Assembly (NCBI RefSeq): GCF_012911975.1
Contig: NZ_SMDQ01000008.1
Coordinates: 1-64,000, forward strand
Direction of reading: 5' to 3'
Origin: Nodosilinea sp. P-1105
GTDB taxonomy: Bacteria; Cyanobacteriota; Cyanobacteriia; Phormidesmidales; Phormidesmidaceae
Length of the DNA: 64,000 nt
The translations under genes and the position numbers were made by a program. The notes below the pieces were generated by a model, which was given only the letters and a program-made list of their open reading frames with translations, ran no database searches and was not told the DNA's origin. Positions 17,844-27,803 of this stretch are shown in pieces. Positions within the stretch are counted from its first letter, which is position 1. Every line of letters starts with the position of its first letter.

Positions 17844-18221
17844 CTAAGCTGGCTTTAAGGCCACCCACAGGAGCAAGTTAACCACCCCCACGGTAAACAA
17901 CACAAACTGCCACTGGGTTAGCCGACCAATCGTGATTCCCCCCTGGACACGATGGTTGGTCAGGTTGGTCAGCATGCCGTGGCGATCGCAGAGGGGTACT
18001 TGCTGAATCGCGATCGCTAGCACCCCAATCAACAGGGCTGCCATTAAAGTCGCCAGAACAAAGCAAAGGATCGCCGTCACGATGAAAGGCTGAAGTCCAC
18101 CATCGATCCCCCGCTCAAGCACAATCACACATCCTGTGGCAGCGAATACGTTTAGCCCTACCAGCCACTTACTCCAGTCCTGTAGCGCTTTGATCGCTTT
18201 TTCTTGCTGTTGGGCGTCCAT
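17844..18221 (-). CDS. Small membrane protein of unknown function
   Basis: About 125 residues, starting MDAQQQEKAIKALQDW at ATG 18221. It has three hydrophobic segments (WLVGLNVFAATGCVIVL; FIVTAILCFVLATLMAALLI; FVLFTVGVVNLLLWVAL), with a short polar loop before the last. A short amphipathic N-terminal helix precedes the membrane region. I recognise no family. It stands alone on the minus strand, 53 bp downstream of the Uma2 protein gene; the two may form an operon. Confidence 0.6.
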   Translation of the reverse strand: MDAQQQEKAIKALQDWSKWLVGLNVFAATGCVIVLERGIDGGLQPFIVTAILCFVLATLMAALLIGVLAIAIQQVPLCDRHGMLTNLTNHRVQGGITIGRLTQWQFVLFTVGVVNLLLWVALKPA

Positions 18222-18274
18222 GGCCAATGTCCAGATTCAATAAAAGAGTCGGTGGTTGCCCTATGTGGTTGCCA

Positions 18275-19015
18275 TTAATCGTCTGGGTCAATTGGGTCAA
18301 TTCCCGCTGCCCGGAGTTGGGCTATGAGTCGTTCGGCCCGCTGGCGCTCCTGTTCGGCCCGTTGGCGTTCCTGCTCCACTTGTTCAGCTCCCCACGGTAG
18401 GCGTTGCCCTTGCGGGTCCCACCAGCGCAACCAGTAACCTGTCCGATTTTCACGGCGGCCTTGCCAGACGCCCAAAAATAGTCCCATAGGCGCAATCCAG
18501 TAGCGCTTTTGATCGTTGGGGGATTGCAGGGTGTACTGGCAGGCTTCGTTCAGGGCATATACTTCCAGGCTGCCGCTATCGGGTTCAAAAACGGCATAGT
18601 AGGGAACTTGCAGGATCTGCTCATAGAAAAACCACTTGCCAGGAGGATAGGTGGGCTTGATGGAATACTCACCCCCTTCGGTATCTGACAGAAACTCCAT
18701 CACGACTAAAGGAAAGTCCCCCTGTAACTGGGGGGTATAGCTGCGCTTAATCTGCGATCGCGGTACCCGAATGGCTGGTACGTAACCCCAATCGGGAGCT
18801 TTGACCACCAGTTGCCCATCCAGGGTGGCACAGAGGCCATAGTTCGTCATGGTCAGGGCCTGGGACGGTAATCGCCCAGCCAGTTCTAAACTCTCTGTTA
18901 AAGCGGCAGCCAGGGCAGGCTGATTAATATTATCCACAGGGTCATCATCGAGGACAAAATCATCGGGTAACCGTTCCCAGGTCACCGTCCAGGATGCTGT
19001 TGGAGCTACGGCCAT
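18275..19015 (-). CDS. Uma2 family (DUF820) protein with coiled-coil tail
   Basis: A 246-residue Uma2/DUF820 protein, a restriction-endonuclease-like fold very abundant in cyanobacteria. Fold-specific residues are visible as KAPDWGYVP and PLVVMEFLSD, followed by PPGKWFFYEQIL and YYAVFEPDSG. The C-terminal ~40 residues form a charged coiled coil with repeats (VEQERQRAEQERQRAERL), as in many family members. The biological role of the family is unknown. The start MAVAPTASW is followed directly by the domain. Confidence 0.85.
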   Translation of the reverse strand: MAVAPTASWTVTWERLPDDFVLDDDPVDNINQPALAAALTESLELAGRLPSQALTMTNYGLCATLDGQLVVKAPDWGYVPAIRVPRSQIKRSYTPQLQGDFPLVVMEFLSDTEGGEYSIKPTYPPGKWFFYEQILQVPYYAVFEPDSGSLEVYALNEACQYTLQSPNDQKRYWIAPMGLFLGVWQGRRENRTGYWLRWWDPQGQRLPWGAEQVEQERQRAEQERQRAERLIAQLRAAGIDPIDPDD

Positions 19016-19333
19016 GGCCAGCCTCGTGAATGTTCGGTATGGAGTGTACGGTTCGGAGCCTCAGATTTATAGTTTAGTGCCTTCCCAACCCCAGCGACTT
19101 TAATTAGGAACCCCAGGATAAGAGCGCCAGGCCAGCCCAGGCGGCAATCACCAGCCAGGGGCTGCAGGCACCCAAGGCCCAGGTGATAGGGGTGATAGGA
19201 TAGAAAAGCACTTTTATCTGTTACAGAGCGGTCTTACATAACGGAAGTGCGGACATTGCCCCTTGTGGGGCGGTCTCCCCTTACGATTTACTGAGAAACA
19301 ATATCCCCCTACGTTGACCTGGCTGTTTAATTC
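19016..19333. other. Intergenic region upstream of secA
   Basis: It separates the divergent Uma2 gene and secA and should hold both promoters. It contains a possible 35-codon membrane peptide frame on the minus strand (19104-19211, listed separately). I see no repeat, terminator or RNA gene. Confidence 0.4.
19104..19211 (-). CDS. Possible 35-residue membrane peptide
   Basis: A GTG-initiated frame reads VLFYPITPITWALGACSPW, then a hydrophobic LVIAAWAGLALLSWGS and a stop: one convincing transmembrane helix. There is no Shine-Dalgarno sequence, no ATG, and the window gives no comparative support. It may be chance or a relic of a membrane protein gene. Many genuine cyanobacterial photosystem peptides are of this size, but none is matched. 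Confidence 0.2.
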   Translation of the reverse strand: MLFYPITPITWALGACSPWLVIAAWAGLALLSWGS

Positions 19334-22123
19334 ATGCTGAAGAACCTTCTAGGTGACCCCAACGCCCGCAAGCTCAAGAAATACCGGCCTGACGTGGTCG
19401 AGATCAACCTGCTGGAGGAAGAGATTCAGCAGTTGTCCGATGAGGCCCTGTCGGGTAAAACCGCAGAGTTTCAGCAGCGGCTTGACCAGGGGGAAAGCTT
19501 AGATGACCTCCTACCCGAAGCCTTTGCCGTCGTCCGGGAAGCCTCAAAGCGGGTGTTGGGGATGCGCCACTTTGATGTGCAGCTGATCGGCGGCATGGTG
19601 CTGCACGATGGTCAAATTGCCGAAATGAAGACCGGGGAAGGGAAAACCCTGGTGGCCACCCTGCCCTCTTATCTCAATGCTCTGTCAGGTAAAGGGGCTC
19701 ACGTCGTCACCGTGAACGACTATCTGGCCCGACGAGACGCCGAATGGATGGGCCAGGTGCATCGATTCCTGGGCCTGAGTGTAGGGCTGATCCAGCAGGG
19801 CATGTCCCCGGCAGAGCGACGTAAAAACTACAGCTGCGACATCACCTACGGCACCAACAGCGAATTTGGCTTCGACTACCTGCGCGACAACATGGCCACC
19901 TCCATTGAAGATGTGGTGCAGCGTCCCTTCAACTACTGCGTCATTGACGAGGTGGACTCGATTTTGGTGGACGAGGCCCGCACCCCGCTGATTATCTCGG
20001 GCCAGGTGGAGCGGCCCAGCGAAAAGTACAACCGCGCCGCCGAAGTGGGTCGAGGCTTGAATGCCGAAGACCACTACGAAGTGGACGAAAAGGCCCGCAA
20101 TGTGTTGCTCACCGACGAAGGCTTTATCAGGGCGGAAGAACTGCTGGGGGTGCAGGATCTGTTTGATCCCAAAGATCCCTGGGCCCACTACATCTTTAAT
20201 GCGATTAAGGCCAAGGAGTTATTCACTAAGGACGTCAACTACATCGTCCGTAACGGTGAGATTGTGATTGTGGACGAGTTTACCGGACGGGTGATGCCTG
20301 GTCGCCGTTGGAGTGATGGCCTGCACCAGGCGATTGAAGCCAAAGAGCATGTGGAAATTCAGCCCGAAACCCAGACCCTGGCCAGCATTACCTACCAGAA
20401 TTTCTTTTTGCTGTATCCCAAGCTGTCGGGGATGACTGGCACCGCCAAGACCGAAGAGGCGGAATTCGAGCGGATCTACAATCTGGAAGTGGCGGTGATT
20501 CCCACCAACCGGCCCCTGGCCCGGCGGGACATGTCGGATGTGGTCTACAAAAATGAAGAGGCCAAGTGGAAGGCGGTGGCAGCGGAATGTGCTGAGATGC
20601 ACGAGGCTGGTCGGCCCGTGCTGGTGGGCACCACCAGTGTGGAAAAATCTGAGGTGCTGTCTGCCCTGCTGAGCCAGCGGGGGGTGCCCCACAACCTGCT
20701 GAATGCCAAGCCCGAGAACGTAGAGCGGGAGTCAGAAATTGTGGCCCAGGCGGGGCGCAGTGGGGCGGTGACCATCGCTACCAACATGGCCGGGCGAGGC
20801 ACTGACATTATCTTGGGGGGGAACTCAGACTATATGGCCCGCCTGAAGGTGCGGGAATATCTGATGCCCCGGATTGTCAAACCTGAGGATGAAGACGAGT
20901 TTGGCGTTACCGCTGTACCTGGGGCTAAGGGGCGAGGTCAGGCCCAGGGGTTTGGTTCCGATAAAAAGGTGAAGACCTGGAAAGCCTCGCCAGATATTTT
21001 TCCGATTCAGCTGTCTGCCGATGCGATCGCAAATCTTAAATCTGCTGTAGATCTGGCCGTGTCCACCTATGGCGAGCGTAGTCTGACAGAGCTCCAGGCC
21101 GAAGATAAGCTGGCTGTGGCCGCCGAAAAAGCCCCCACCGAAGATCCGGTGGTGCAAAAGCTGCGGGATGTGTACAACCAGATTCGCCATGAATACGAAC
21201 AGTTCACCAGCGCCGAACACGAAAACGTGATCCAGCGGGGCGGCCTGCATGTGATTGGTACCGAGCGTCACGAGTCACGCCGCATTGATAACCAATTGCG
21301 GGGCCGGGCTGGGCGCCAAGGGGATCCTGGATCCACCAAGTTTTTCCTCAGTCTGCAAGACAACCTGCTGCGGATCTTTGGCGGCGATCGCGTTGCCGGG
21401 CTGATGAACGCCTTCCGGGTCGAAGAAGACATGCCGATTGAATCCGGTATGCTCACCCGCTCTCTAGAAGGGGCCCAGAAGAAAGTAGAGACCTACTACT
21501 ATGACATCCGCAAACAGGTGTTTGAGTACGACGAAGTGATGAATAACCAGCGGCGCGCCATCTACGCCGAGCGGCGGCGGGTGTTGGAAGGGGACCAGCT
21601 CAAGGAGATGGTGATTGGTTACGCCGAGCAAACCATGGACGACATCGTGCAGGCCTACATCAACCCCGAACTGCCTCCGGAAGAGTGGAAACTGCCAGAG
21701 ATGGTAGAGAAAGTCAAAGAGTTTGTCTACCTGCTGTCAGACCTTACTCCCGAACAAATGGAAGACCTGTCCGTGGGGGAAGTGCGCACTTTTTTGCACG
21801 AGCAGGCCCGGATTGCCTACGACATCAAGGAAGCCCAGGTAGACCAAATTAAGCCTGGGCTGATGCGGGAGGCCGAACGCTTCTTCATCCTGCAGCAGAT
21901 CGATAGCCTCTGGCGCGACCACCTGCAACAGATGGATGCCCTGCGGGAAACCGTCGGCCTGCGGGGCTACGGCCAGAAGGACCCCCTGATTGAGTACAAG
22001 AGCGAAGGCTACGAACTCTTCCTGGATATGATGACCGGCATTCGCCGGAATGTGGTGTACACCCTATTCCAGTTCCAGCCCCAGCCCCAAGCCCAGGTAA
22101 AAACTTCCCAAAGCGTCGGCTGA
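19334..22123 (+). CDS. secA: Preprotein translocase ATPase SecA
   Basis: A 929-residue SecA, the motor driving proteins through SecYEG into thylakoid and plasma membranes. Walker A is MKTGEGKTL; Walker B/DEAD is [14 protein letters not shown]; helicase motif VI is the [10 protein letters not shown] region. The cyanobacterial insertion after [16 protein letters not shown] is present. The end ([13 protein letters not shown]) lacks the C-terminal zinc-binding CxCxSG motif of E. coli SecA, normal for cyanobacteria, which lack SecB. ATG 19334 gives the canonical [15 protein letters not shown] start. The Uma2 gene follows after 15 bp. Confidence 0.97.
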   Translation: MLKNLLGDPNARKLKKYRPDVVEINLLEEEIQQLSDEALSGKTAEFQQRLDQGESLDDLLPEAFAVVREASKRVLGMRHFDVQLIGGMVLHDGQIAEMKTGEGKTLVATLPSYLNALSGKGAHVVTVNDYLARRDAEWMGQVHRFLGLSVGLIQQGMSPAERRKNYSCDITYGTNSEFGFDYLRDNMATSIEDVVQRPFNYCVIDEVDSILVDEARTPLIISGQVERPSEKYNRAAEVGRGLNAEDHYEVDEKARNVLLTDEGFIRAEELLGVQDLFDPKDPWAHYIFNAIKAKELFTKDVNYIVRNGEIVIVDEFTGRVMPGRRWSDGLHQAIEAKEHVEIQPETQTLASITYQNFFLLYPKLSGMTGTAKTEEAEFERIYNLEVAVIPTNRPLARRDMSDVVYKNEEAKWKAVAAECAEMHEAGRPVLVGTTSVEKSEVLSALLSQRGVPHNLLNAKPENVERESEIVAQAGRSGAVTIATNMAGRGTDIILGGNSDYMARLKVREYLMPRIVKPEDEDEFGVTAVPGAKGRGQAQGFGSDKKVKTWKASPDIFPIQLSADAIANLKSAVDLAVSTYGERSLTELQAEDKLAVAAEKAPTEDPVVQKLRDVYNQIRHEYEQFTSAEHENVIQRGGLHVIGTERHESRRIDNQLRGRAGRQGDPGSTKFFLSLQDNLLRIFGGDRVAGLMNAFRVEEDMPIESGMLTRSLEGAQKKVETYYYDIRKQVFEYDEVMNNQRRAIYAERRRVLEGDQLKEMVIGYAEQTMDDIVQAYINPELPPEEWKLPEMVEKVKEFVYLLSDLTPEQMEDLSVGEVRTFLHEQARIAYDIKEAQVDQIKPGLMREAERFFILQQIDSLWRDHLQQMDALRETVGLRGYGQKDPLIEYKSEGYELFLDMMTGIRRNVVYTLFQFQPQPQAQVKTSQSVG

Positions 22124-22138
22124 CATTGGAGTGGTGTC

Positions 22139-22681
22139 ATGTCCCTCACCCTAGAAGACCTGAAAAAATTACAGGCTGACTATCCTGACTACCGGATGGA
22201 ACTGATCAATGGTGAGGTGCAGGTCATGAGTCCATCTGGCTATGAAGCCGATGAAGTCTCCATAGAGTTGGCGGCCCAGTTGCGCAACTGGGTCAGACCT
22301 CGCCAGTTGGGACGGGTCACTGGCTCCAGTGCTGGTTTTGTGCTGCCCAATGCTGACACCCGCGCTCCGGATGTCTCTTTCGTCAAGGCCGAGCGGCTGC
22401 GGCAAAGTCCTCGCTCCTTTGCGGAGCTGACCCCAGACCTGATGGTAGAAGTGAAATCCCCCACAGACAGCGTGACGAAGCTGCGGGCTAAAATTCAGGA
22501 CTTCTTGGCCCTGGGTACCCAGGTGGGGATTTTAATTAATCCTGAAGCGCGCTGGGTAGAGGTCTATCGTCTGGGACGTGGGCCAGAGGTGTTGGTGGAT
22601 GGCGATACCCTGACGGTGGCTGATCTATTGCCGGGGTGGCAGGTGGCCATTAGTGACCTCTGGCCCCTGGTTTTTGACTAG
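22139..22681 (+). CDS. Uma2 family (DUF820) endonuclease-like protein
   Basis: A 180-residue compact Uma2 protein with the complete PD-(D/E)xK-like core: MELINGEVQVMSPSG near the start, APDVSFVKAERL and LMVEVKSPTDS, then GILINPEARWVEVYR. The catalytic-type residues D, E and K are all present. It begins 15 bp after secA and is probably transcribed with it. No stable functional link between Uma2 and secretion is known. Compared with the protein at 18275-19015 it lacks the coiled-coil tail. Confidence 0.85.
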   Translation: MSLTLEDLKKLQADYPDYRMELINGEVQVMSPSGYEADEVSIELAAQLRNWVRPRQLGRVTGSSAGFVLPNADTRAPDVSFVKAERLRQSPRSFAELTPDLMVEVKSPTDSVTKLRAKIQDFLALGTQVGILINPEARWVEVYRLGRGPEVLVDGDTLTVADLLPGWQVAISDLWPLVFD

Positions 22682-22833
22682 GGTCGGCAGGTAAAGAATG
22701 TTATCGACAGCTACCCGTCAAGCTCTATAGTTCGCGACAATAAGACCCGTACCGATGGCTCGACCCGGTGGCGGCCAGTTCAGGGTGTTTCGGCAAACTC
22801 ACGCTGACCACTGCCCCGAAGGAGACTGACGGT

Positions 22834-24360
22834 ATGAAACTGGCTTACTGGATGTATGCCGGCCCTGCCCACATTGGCACCCTGCGCATTGCAAGTTCGT
22901 TTAAGAACGTGCATGCGATTATGCATGCCCCCCTAGGGGACGATTATTTTAATGTCATGCGGTCTATGCTAGAGCGGGAGCGAGACTTTACGCCCGTCAC
23001 AGCCAGTATTGTCGATCGCAACGTTTTAGCTCGGGGCTCCCAAGAAAAAGTCGTGGACAACATCGTTCGCAAAGACAGCGAAGAGCACCCCGACTTGATT
23101 GTGCTCACCCCCACCTGTACCTCCAGTATCTTGCAGGAAGACCTGGAGAACTTTGTGCAGCGGGCCAGCCTGGATGCCAAAGGCGATGTGATGCTGGCCG
23201 ATGTGAACCATTACCGGGTGAACGAGCTGCAAGCCGCCGATCGCACCCTGCAGCAGATTGTGCAGTTTTACATCGAAAAGGCCCGTAAGCAGGGCACCCT
23301 GCCTGAGGGCAAAACCGAAAAACCTTCGGTCAATATCATTGGCCTCACCACCCTGGGGTTCCACAACATCCACGACAATCGGGAACTGCGCACCCTGATG
23401 GCCAACCTGGGCATTGAGGTGAATATGGTGATGCCCGATGGGGCGTCCGTTCACCAGATCAAAGACATGGGTCGGGCCTGGTTTAACCTGGTGCCTTACC
23501 GGGAAGTCGGCCCTGCCACCGCCGAATACCTGAATACTGAGTTAGGTATGCCCTGCGTGGACATCGCTCCCATGGGCATTGTTGACACCGCCCGCTGTAT
23601 TCGCGCCATTCAGGCGGTGCTGAACCAGCAGGGGGCTGAGGTTGACTACGAAGCGTTCATCGACGAGCAAACCCGGTTCGTCAGCCAGGCTGCCTGGTTT
23701 TCTCGCTCCATCGACTGTCAGAACTTGACGGGCAAAAAGGCTGTGGTGTTTGGCGACAATACCCACGCGGCCGCCATCACCAGGGTGCTGGCCCGAGAAA
23801 TGGGCATCCATGTGGTACTGGCAGGCACCTACTGCCAGTACGACGCCGACTGGTTCAAAGACCAGGTGAGTGAGTACTGTGACGAGGTACTGATTAGCGA
23901 TGATAATGGGGCAATCGGCGATCGCATTGCCCAGTTAGAACCCGCCGCCATCTTTGGCACCCAAATGGAACGCCATGTGGGTAAGCGTTTGGATATTCCC
24001 TGTGGCGTCATTGCTGCCCCCATCCATATTCAAAATTTCCCTGTCGGCTACCGCCCCTTTATGGGCTATGAGGGGGCCAATCAAATTGTTGACTTGGTGT
24101 ATAACTCCTTTACCTTAGGCATGGAGGACCACTTGTTGGAGATCTTTGGCGGCCACGACACCAAAGATGTAATTACCAAAACCATGTCCGCTGATGCTGA
24201 CTTGGGTTGGAGCCATGACGGGCTGGCCGAACTCCAAAAAATCCCTGGCTTTGTGCGGGGTAAAGTCAAGCGCAATACCGAGAAATTTGCCCGGGACCAG
24301 GGGATCGATCAGATCACAGCCGAGGTGCTGTACGCCGCTAAAGAAGCTGTCGGGGCTTAA
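22834..24360 (+). CDS. chlB: Light-independent protochlorophyllide reductase subunit B
   Basis: A 508-residue ChlB of the dark-operative protochlorophyllide reductase; with ChlN it forms the nitrogenase-like catalytic component that receives electrons from ChlL. Conserved parts are [32 protein letters not shown] with the cluster Cys, and [13 protein letters not shown]. The C-terminal segment (EVLYAAKEA) is typical. ATG 22834 has an aaggag Shine-Dalgarno at about 22819. The in-frame opening back to 22768 is upstream of it and not part of the family. chlL and chlN are not in the window. Confidence 0.96.
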   Translation: MKLAYWMYAGPAHIGTLRIASSFKNVHAIMHAPLGDDYFNVMRSMLERERDFTPVTASIVDRNVLARGSQEKVVDNIVRKDSEEHPDLIVLTPTCTSSILQEDLENFVQRASLDAKGDVMLADVNHYRVNELQAADRTLQQIVQFYIEKARKQGTLPEGKTEKPSVNIIGLTTLGFHNIHDNRELRTLMANLGIEVNMVMPDGASVHQIKDMGRAWFNLVPYREVGPATAEYLNTELGMPCVDIAPMGIVDTARCIRAIQAVLNQQGAEVDYEAFIDEQTRFVSQAAWFSRSIDCQNLTGKKAVVFGDNTHAAAITRVLAREMGIHVVLAGTYCQYDADWFKDQVSEYCDEVLISDDNGAIGDRIAQLEPAAIFGTQMERHVGKRLDIPCGVIAAPIHIQNFPVGYRPFMGYEGANQIVDLVYNSFTLGMEDHLLEIFGGHDTKDVITKTMSADADLGWSHDGLAELQKIPGFVRGKVKRNTEKFARDQGIDQITAEVLYAAKEAVGA

Positions 24361-24566
24361 TATGTAATTGACGATGGAGCCCTAAGCCTGGCTGGTAGCC
24401 CAGACCATCTGACAGGATCAGCCTAGCGCCTGATTTCAGGTGCGAGGCTGGGAGCATTAAAATTAGTTGGTTGGCTCATGCTAAAGAGTCACCCGGTTTA
24501 GGGCGGGTCTTGAGAGCTTGGCTTAAGGATTAGCTGGGCTGAAGGATTAAGGAGGGCGGTCTTAGG

Positions 24567-25319
24567 ATGAAAAAAAAGGGGTATGTTCAAGAAATTGACC
24601 GGCTGAATGCCTTGAGGGAGTACAACATTTTAGATACTCCCTCAGAACAAATCTATGATGACATTACGGCCTTGGCCGCCTATATCTGTGATGTGCCCAT
24701 CGCCTTAATTAGCCTAATTGATGCCGATCGCCAGTGGTTTAAGTCAAAAGTGGGGCTGAACGTGCGGGAGACCCCACGGGATATTTCATTTTGTGCCCAT
24801 GCCATCTTGAACCCAGACATCATGGTCGTCAATGATGCCCTTGAGGATGAGCGATTTGCCCAAAATCCCCTGGTCACCTCCGACCCAGGGATTCGTTTTT
24901 ATGCCGGTGTGCCCCTGACAACCCCCAATGGCTATCAACTGGGCACCCTATGTGTAATTGACTATCGGCCTCGGGATCTATCCAATACCCAGAAAAAAAC
25001 CCTGGCCGCATTGGCTCGGCAGGTGGTCATGCAGATGGAGCTGCAGCGGGTCTCAGCCCAGCTGGCCGAGGCATTAGACCAGATCGAGTTGATGGCTGGG
25101 TTAGTCCCCATTTGCTCCTACTGCAAGGGCATCCGCAACGACCAAGGGTATTGGTCGACGGTTGAATCCTTCATGGAACAACATGCCAATGTGGAATTTA
25201 CCCACGGAGTCTGCGATCGCTGTATGCGCCAACATTTCCCAGAGGTGGCCAATATACTGCTTGCCCAAGACGACCCTCTAGGCTACCAAACTGACCCATC
25301 TAGCCAAGAGCCCACTTAG
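24567..25319 (+). CDS. GAF domain protein with C-terminal cysteine-rich motif
   Basis: A 250-residue protein. Residues 15-165 form a GAF domain of the type LREYNILDTPSEQIYDDI, AYICDVPIALISLID and RQWFKSKVGLN, common in cyanobacterial and proteobacterial sensors. The C-terminal part (175-235) has CSYCKGIRNDQGYW, then FTHGVCDRCMRQHFPE, a motif often found after sensor or response-regulator domains. It resembles a Zn or redox site with two CxxC pairs. No kinase or cyclase output is present. A ggaggg Shine-Dalgarno precedes the ATG. Ligand unknown. Confidence 0.8.
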   Translation: MKKKGYVQEIDRLNALREYNILDTPSEQIYDDITALAAYICDVPIALISLIDADRQWFKSKVGLNVRETPRDISFCAHAILNPDIMVVNDALEDERFAQNPLVTSDPGIRFYAGVPLTTPNGYQLGTLCVIDYRPRDLSNTQKKTLAALARQVVMQMELQRVSAQLAEALDQIELMAGLVPICSYCKGIRNDQGYWSTVESFMEQHANVEFTHGVCDRCMRQHFPEVANILLAQDDPLGYQTDPSSQEPT

Positions 25320-25341
25320 GGTATGTCTATGTCAACCAAGC

Positions 25342-25443
25342 CTAGTACTCTGAGGCATAAGTCGACCAACCATTCCTGATACCTGACACCTAGCACCTGA
25401 CACCCTCAGCAACGGTGGTCATATTTCTGCCAGGCAATACTAG
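25342..25443. mobile_element. CTAG-ended inverted-repeat element, copy 1
   Basis: A 102-bp element. The left end is ctagtactctgaggcataag, then tcgaccaacc; the right end is ggtcatatttctgccaggca, then atactag. The inverted ends match at about two thirds of positions over 35 bp. The interior consists of cctgacacc-type repeats. The second copy (36569-36778) is split by another repeat. It lies 3 bp beyond the map stop codon. Confidence 0.6.
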
Positions 25444-25446
25444 CCG

Positions 25447-26253
25447 TTAAGCCACCACCTTGGCTGGCGACAGCGTCAGCACCTCTACCCCTTCCTTGGT
25501 CACCGCCACCGTATGCTCAAACTGGGCTGACAACTGCCGATCCACCGTAATTGCAGTCCAGCCGTCTACCAGAATTTCGGCCTCGTGGCTGCCAATGTTA
25601 ATCATGGGTTCAATGGTGAATACCATGCCGGGGCGCAGCTTCTTACCCTTACCCCGCTGACCGTAGTGGGGAATCTGCGGTGCAGCGTGGAAGATCCGGT
25701 GCACCCCATGGCCCACAAAGTCGCGCACCACCGAGTAGCCCTCTGCTTCAGCATAAGCCTGAATAGCGGCTCCAATGTCGCCGACCCGTGCCCCTGGCTT
25801 CACCGTCTGGATGCCGCGCCACATACATTCTTCTGTGACTTCCACCAACCGTCGAGCAACAGGGGAAGCATCCCCCACCAAAAACGTGCGAGATGTATCG
25901 CCGTGATAGCCATCCAGGATCGGGGTGACGTCGATGTTGATAATGTCGCCATCCCGCAATACATCCTCAGCATTGGGAATGCCGTGGCAGATGACCTCGT
26001 TGATGCTGGTGCAAATGGATTTGGGAAACGGCATCACCGTACCGGCATAGCCCAAGGGAGCGCTGATTGCCCCATGCTTTTGGGTCCACGCTTCGGCCAA
26101 ATCGTTAAGCTCTAGGGTGCTGACGCCTGGCTTGACATAAGGGGTGAGGTAGTCAAGCAATTGAGCCGCCAACTGACAGGCTTTGCGCATTTTTTCTAGT
26201 TCGCGGCTAGAGAGCAGAGTGATGACTTCGGAGGGTTGCTTTTGTTCTTCCAC
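25447..26253 (-). CDS. map: Methionine aminopeptidase type I
   Basis: About 268 residues with the five metal ligands of MetAP: NIDVTPILDGYHGDTSRTF (two Asp), FVGHGVHRIFH (His), FTIEPMI (Glu) and QFEHTVAV (Glu). It removes the initiator Met from nascent proteins. The domain starts at SRELEKMRKACQLAAQLLDYL. The frame remains open to 26583, but that stretch is encoded by gtaggggcggacctgggtgt repeats, and the resulting Pro/Ser/His-rich peptide is not plausible. GTG at 26253 (MEEQKQPSEV) is favoured. Confidence 0.93.
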   Translation of the reverse strand: MEEQKQPSEVITLLSSRELEKMRKACQLAAQLLDYLTPYVKPGVSTLELNDLAEAWTQKHGAISAPLGYAGTVMPFPKSICTSINEVICHGIPNAEDVLRDGDIINIDVTPILDGYHGDTSRTFLVGDASPVARRLVEVTEECMWRGIQTVKPGARVGDIGAAIQAYAEAEGYSVVRDFVGHGVHRIFHAAPQIPHYGQRGKGKKLRPGMVFTIEPMINIGSHEAEILVDGWTAITVDRQLSAQFEHTVAVTKEGVEVLTLSPAKVVA

Positions 26254-26299
26254 GGTGTGCTTGGGTCTGGGTAACGGCTGATGGCGGAGTGCCCTGGAG

Positions 26300-26645
26300 A
26301 TAAGTATAGCAACCTGTTGTAGGTGGGGAGGTGAGGGGTGGATGGGTGAAGAGGTGAAGAGGTGAAGAGGTGGGGAAGGTGGCGTAGGGGCGGACCTGGG
26401 TGTCCGCCCTGGGGGGGAATGGGAAAATGGGGGGTAGACGCGGAGCGGCTTCCCGCAGGGTAGGGTGAGGGCGTAGGGGCGGACCTGGGTGTCCGCCCTG
26501 GGAGGAGAATGGGAAAACGGGTGGATGGGGTGATGGGGGAAGGTGGCGTAGGGGCGGACCTGGGTGTCCGCCCTGGAGGGCATGGGGAATTTTGGATTTT
26601 GGATTCTTCCGTTTGCTGCGCACGGGCTGCGCCCTACGTTCTTCC
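26300..26645. repeat. Cluster of GC-rich dispersed repeats upstream of map
   Basis: It contains three copies of gtaggggcggacctgggtgt followed by ccgccct (about 26385-26411, 26474-26500, 26548-26574), one gacgcggagcggcttcccgc unit (26435-26462), gaggtgaagaggtg simple repeats and a cgcacgggctgcgccctacg block (~26617-26640). The last two recur inverted at 30840-31260. No gene is likely here. Confidence 0.8.
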
Positions 26646-26670
26646 GTTTTTCAGATGCCGGGGGGTCTGC

Positions 26671-27798
26671 TCACTCGTCCCAGAGGCGACGGCGGGCTGG
26701 CCCTTTGAGGCGATCGTGGGTGTCGCGCAGTAGCGTCGGGATATCCAGGTGTTCGGGGCAGCGGGGTAGGCAGTCACCGCAGTCGGTACAGCGATTGGCT
26801 TTGCGGCCTGGGAACCAGTGACCGGCGTTTTCAAACATGCGATAGCGATATTCCCCAAAAGCTTGCATGTCGTAAGCCATAGCCAGATTACGTAACCGCA
26901 GAACTTCCGGGATGTGAATGGCTTCGGGGCAGGGGAGGCAGGCATAGCATTGGGCGCAGCGATCGGAGCCGAGGGTGGTGTCGGCCTGGGTGGTGAGGCG
27001 ATCGAGGGCGGCAGATTCCTCAGCGGTAAGGGGGTGGGTTTGGTTGACTAGGGGGCTGAGGGGGGCCAATTCTGCGGGAATTGCGGGGCCGGTGCTGAGG
27101 GTAGTGATGCGCAGGTCGGCCAGGAGCCAGCGGTAGGTTAGCCCTAGGGGTGAAAAGGGGGCGCAGAGTTCTGCCAACCGTTGGGGTGGACGGTATAACA
27201 TGCCCCCCTTATCGCCAGGGGAAATGATGAAAATGCCCATATCCCGTTGGCTGGCCAGGTCGATGATGGGGGCGTGGCGCTGGAAAAAGTAGTAATAATG
27301 CAGGTTGATGAAGTCAAACTGGTCGGTGGCGATCGCGCCCTCAATCACCTCCCGACTACCGTGGGTTGAAAAGCCCACAGGACCAAGCCGTCCCTCAGCT
27401 TGCAGCTGCCGCACCGGGGCCATGCAGCCCTGGGGATCACTGATCCAGGCCAGGTGTTCTGGGGTATTGATGCCGTGAATCGCCAGGCAAGGAGTGACAT
27501 TCCCCCCTAGCCTGGCCAAAGAGGCTTCTAGTCGCTGGGTCATGGTGGCGGCATCAGGCTGGGGAGGCACCTTGGTGGTAATCACCAGGTCGCTAGGCAC
27601 GTCACCCGTTTCAAGAAAGTCCCCTAACCAATCCTCGCTGCTGCCATAGCCCTGGGCCGTTTCGATGTGGTTAATGCCTAGGGCAAAACCCGCGATTAGG
27701 GTAGATTCAAAGGTGGGGCGATCGCGCAATGCCCGCATCGTTCCTAAAGAGAACACCGACAGCTGCAAACCGGTGCGTCCAAACCGACGATACTGCAT
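26671..27798 (-). CDS. Aldo/keto reductase with C-terminal 4Fe-4S domain
   Basis: A 375-residue protein. Residues 1-270 form an aldo/keto reductase barrel (MQYRRFGRTGLQLSVFSLGT; TTKVPPQP with the catalytic Lys; LAIHGI with His). In the usual DTA..YG motif the Asp is Glu here (HIETAQGYGSSED), while Tyr is kept. Residues 280-365 hold two cysteine clusters, CAQCYACLPCPEA and CTDCGDCLPRCPEH, as in ferredoxin-type reductases. It lies 5 bp downstream of the DUF151 gene, a tight operon. Substrate unknown; such AKR-ferredoxin fusions are common in cyanobacteria. Confidence 0.88.
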   Translation of the reverse strand: MQYRRFGRTGLQLSVFSLGTMRALRDRPTFESTLIAGFALGINHIETAQGYGSSEDWLGDFLETGDVPSDLVITTKVPPQPDAATMTQRLEASLARLGGNVTPCLAIHGINTPEHLAWISDPQGCMAPVRQLQAEGRLGPVGFSTHGSREVIEGAIATDQFDFINLHYYYFFQRHAPIIDLASQRDMGIFIISPGDKGGMLYRPPQRLAELCAPFSPLGLTYRWLLADLRITTLSTGPAIPAELAPLSPLVNQTHPLTAEESAALDRLTTQADTTLGSDRCAQCYACLPCPEAIHIPEVLRLRNLAMAYDMQAFGEYRYRMFENAGHWFPGRKANRCTDCGDCLPRCPEHLDIPTLLRDTHDRLKGPARRRLWDE

Positions 27799-27803
27799 CA
27801 GGC

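Noticed and set aside
24401-24461. Terminator after chlB
   Set aside because: The hairpin cagcctagcgcct/aggtgcgaggctg is imperfect and has no T run.
26207-26623. 138-codon frame in the repeat cluster upstream of map
   Set aside because: Proline/serine-rich translation of GC repeats; the map gene uses the other frame.
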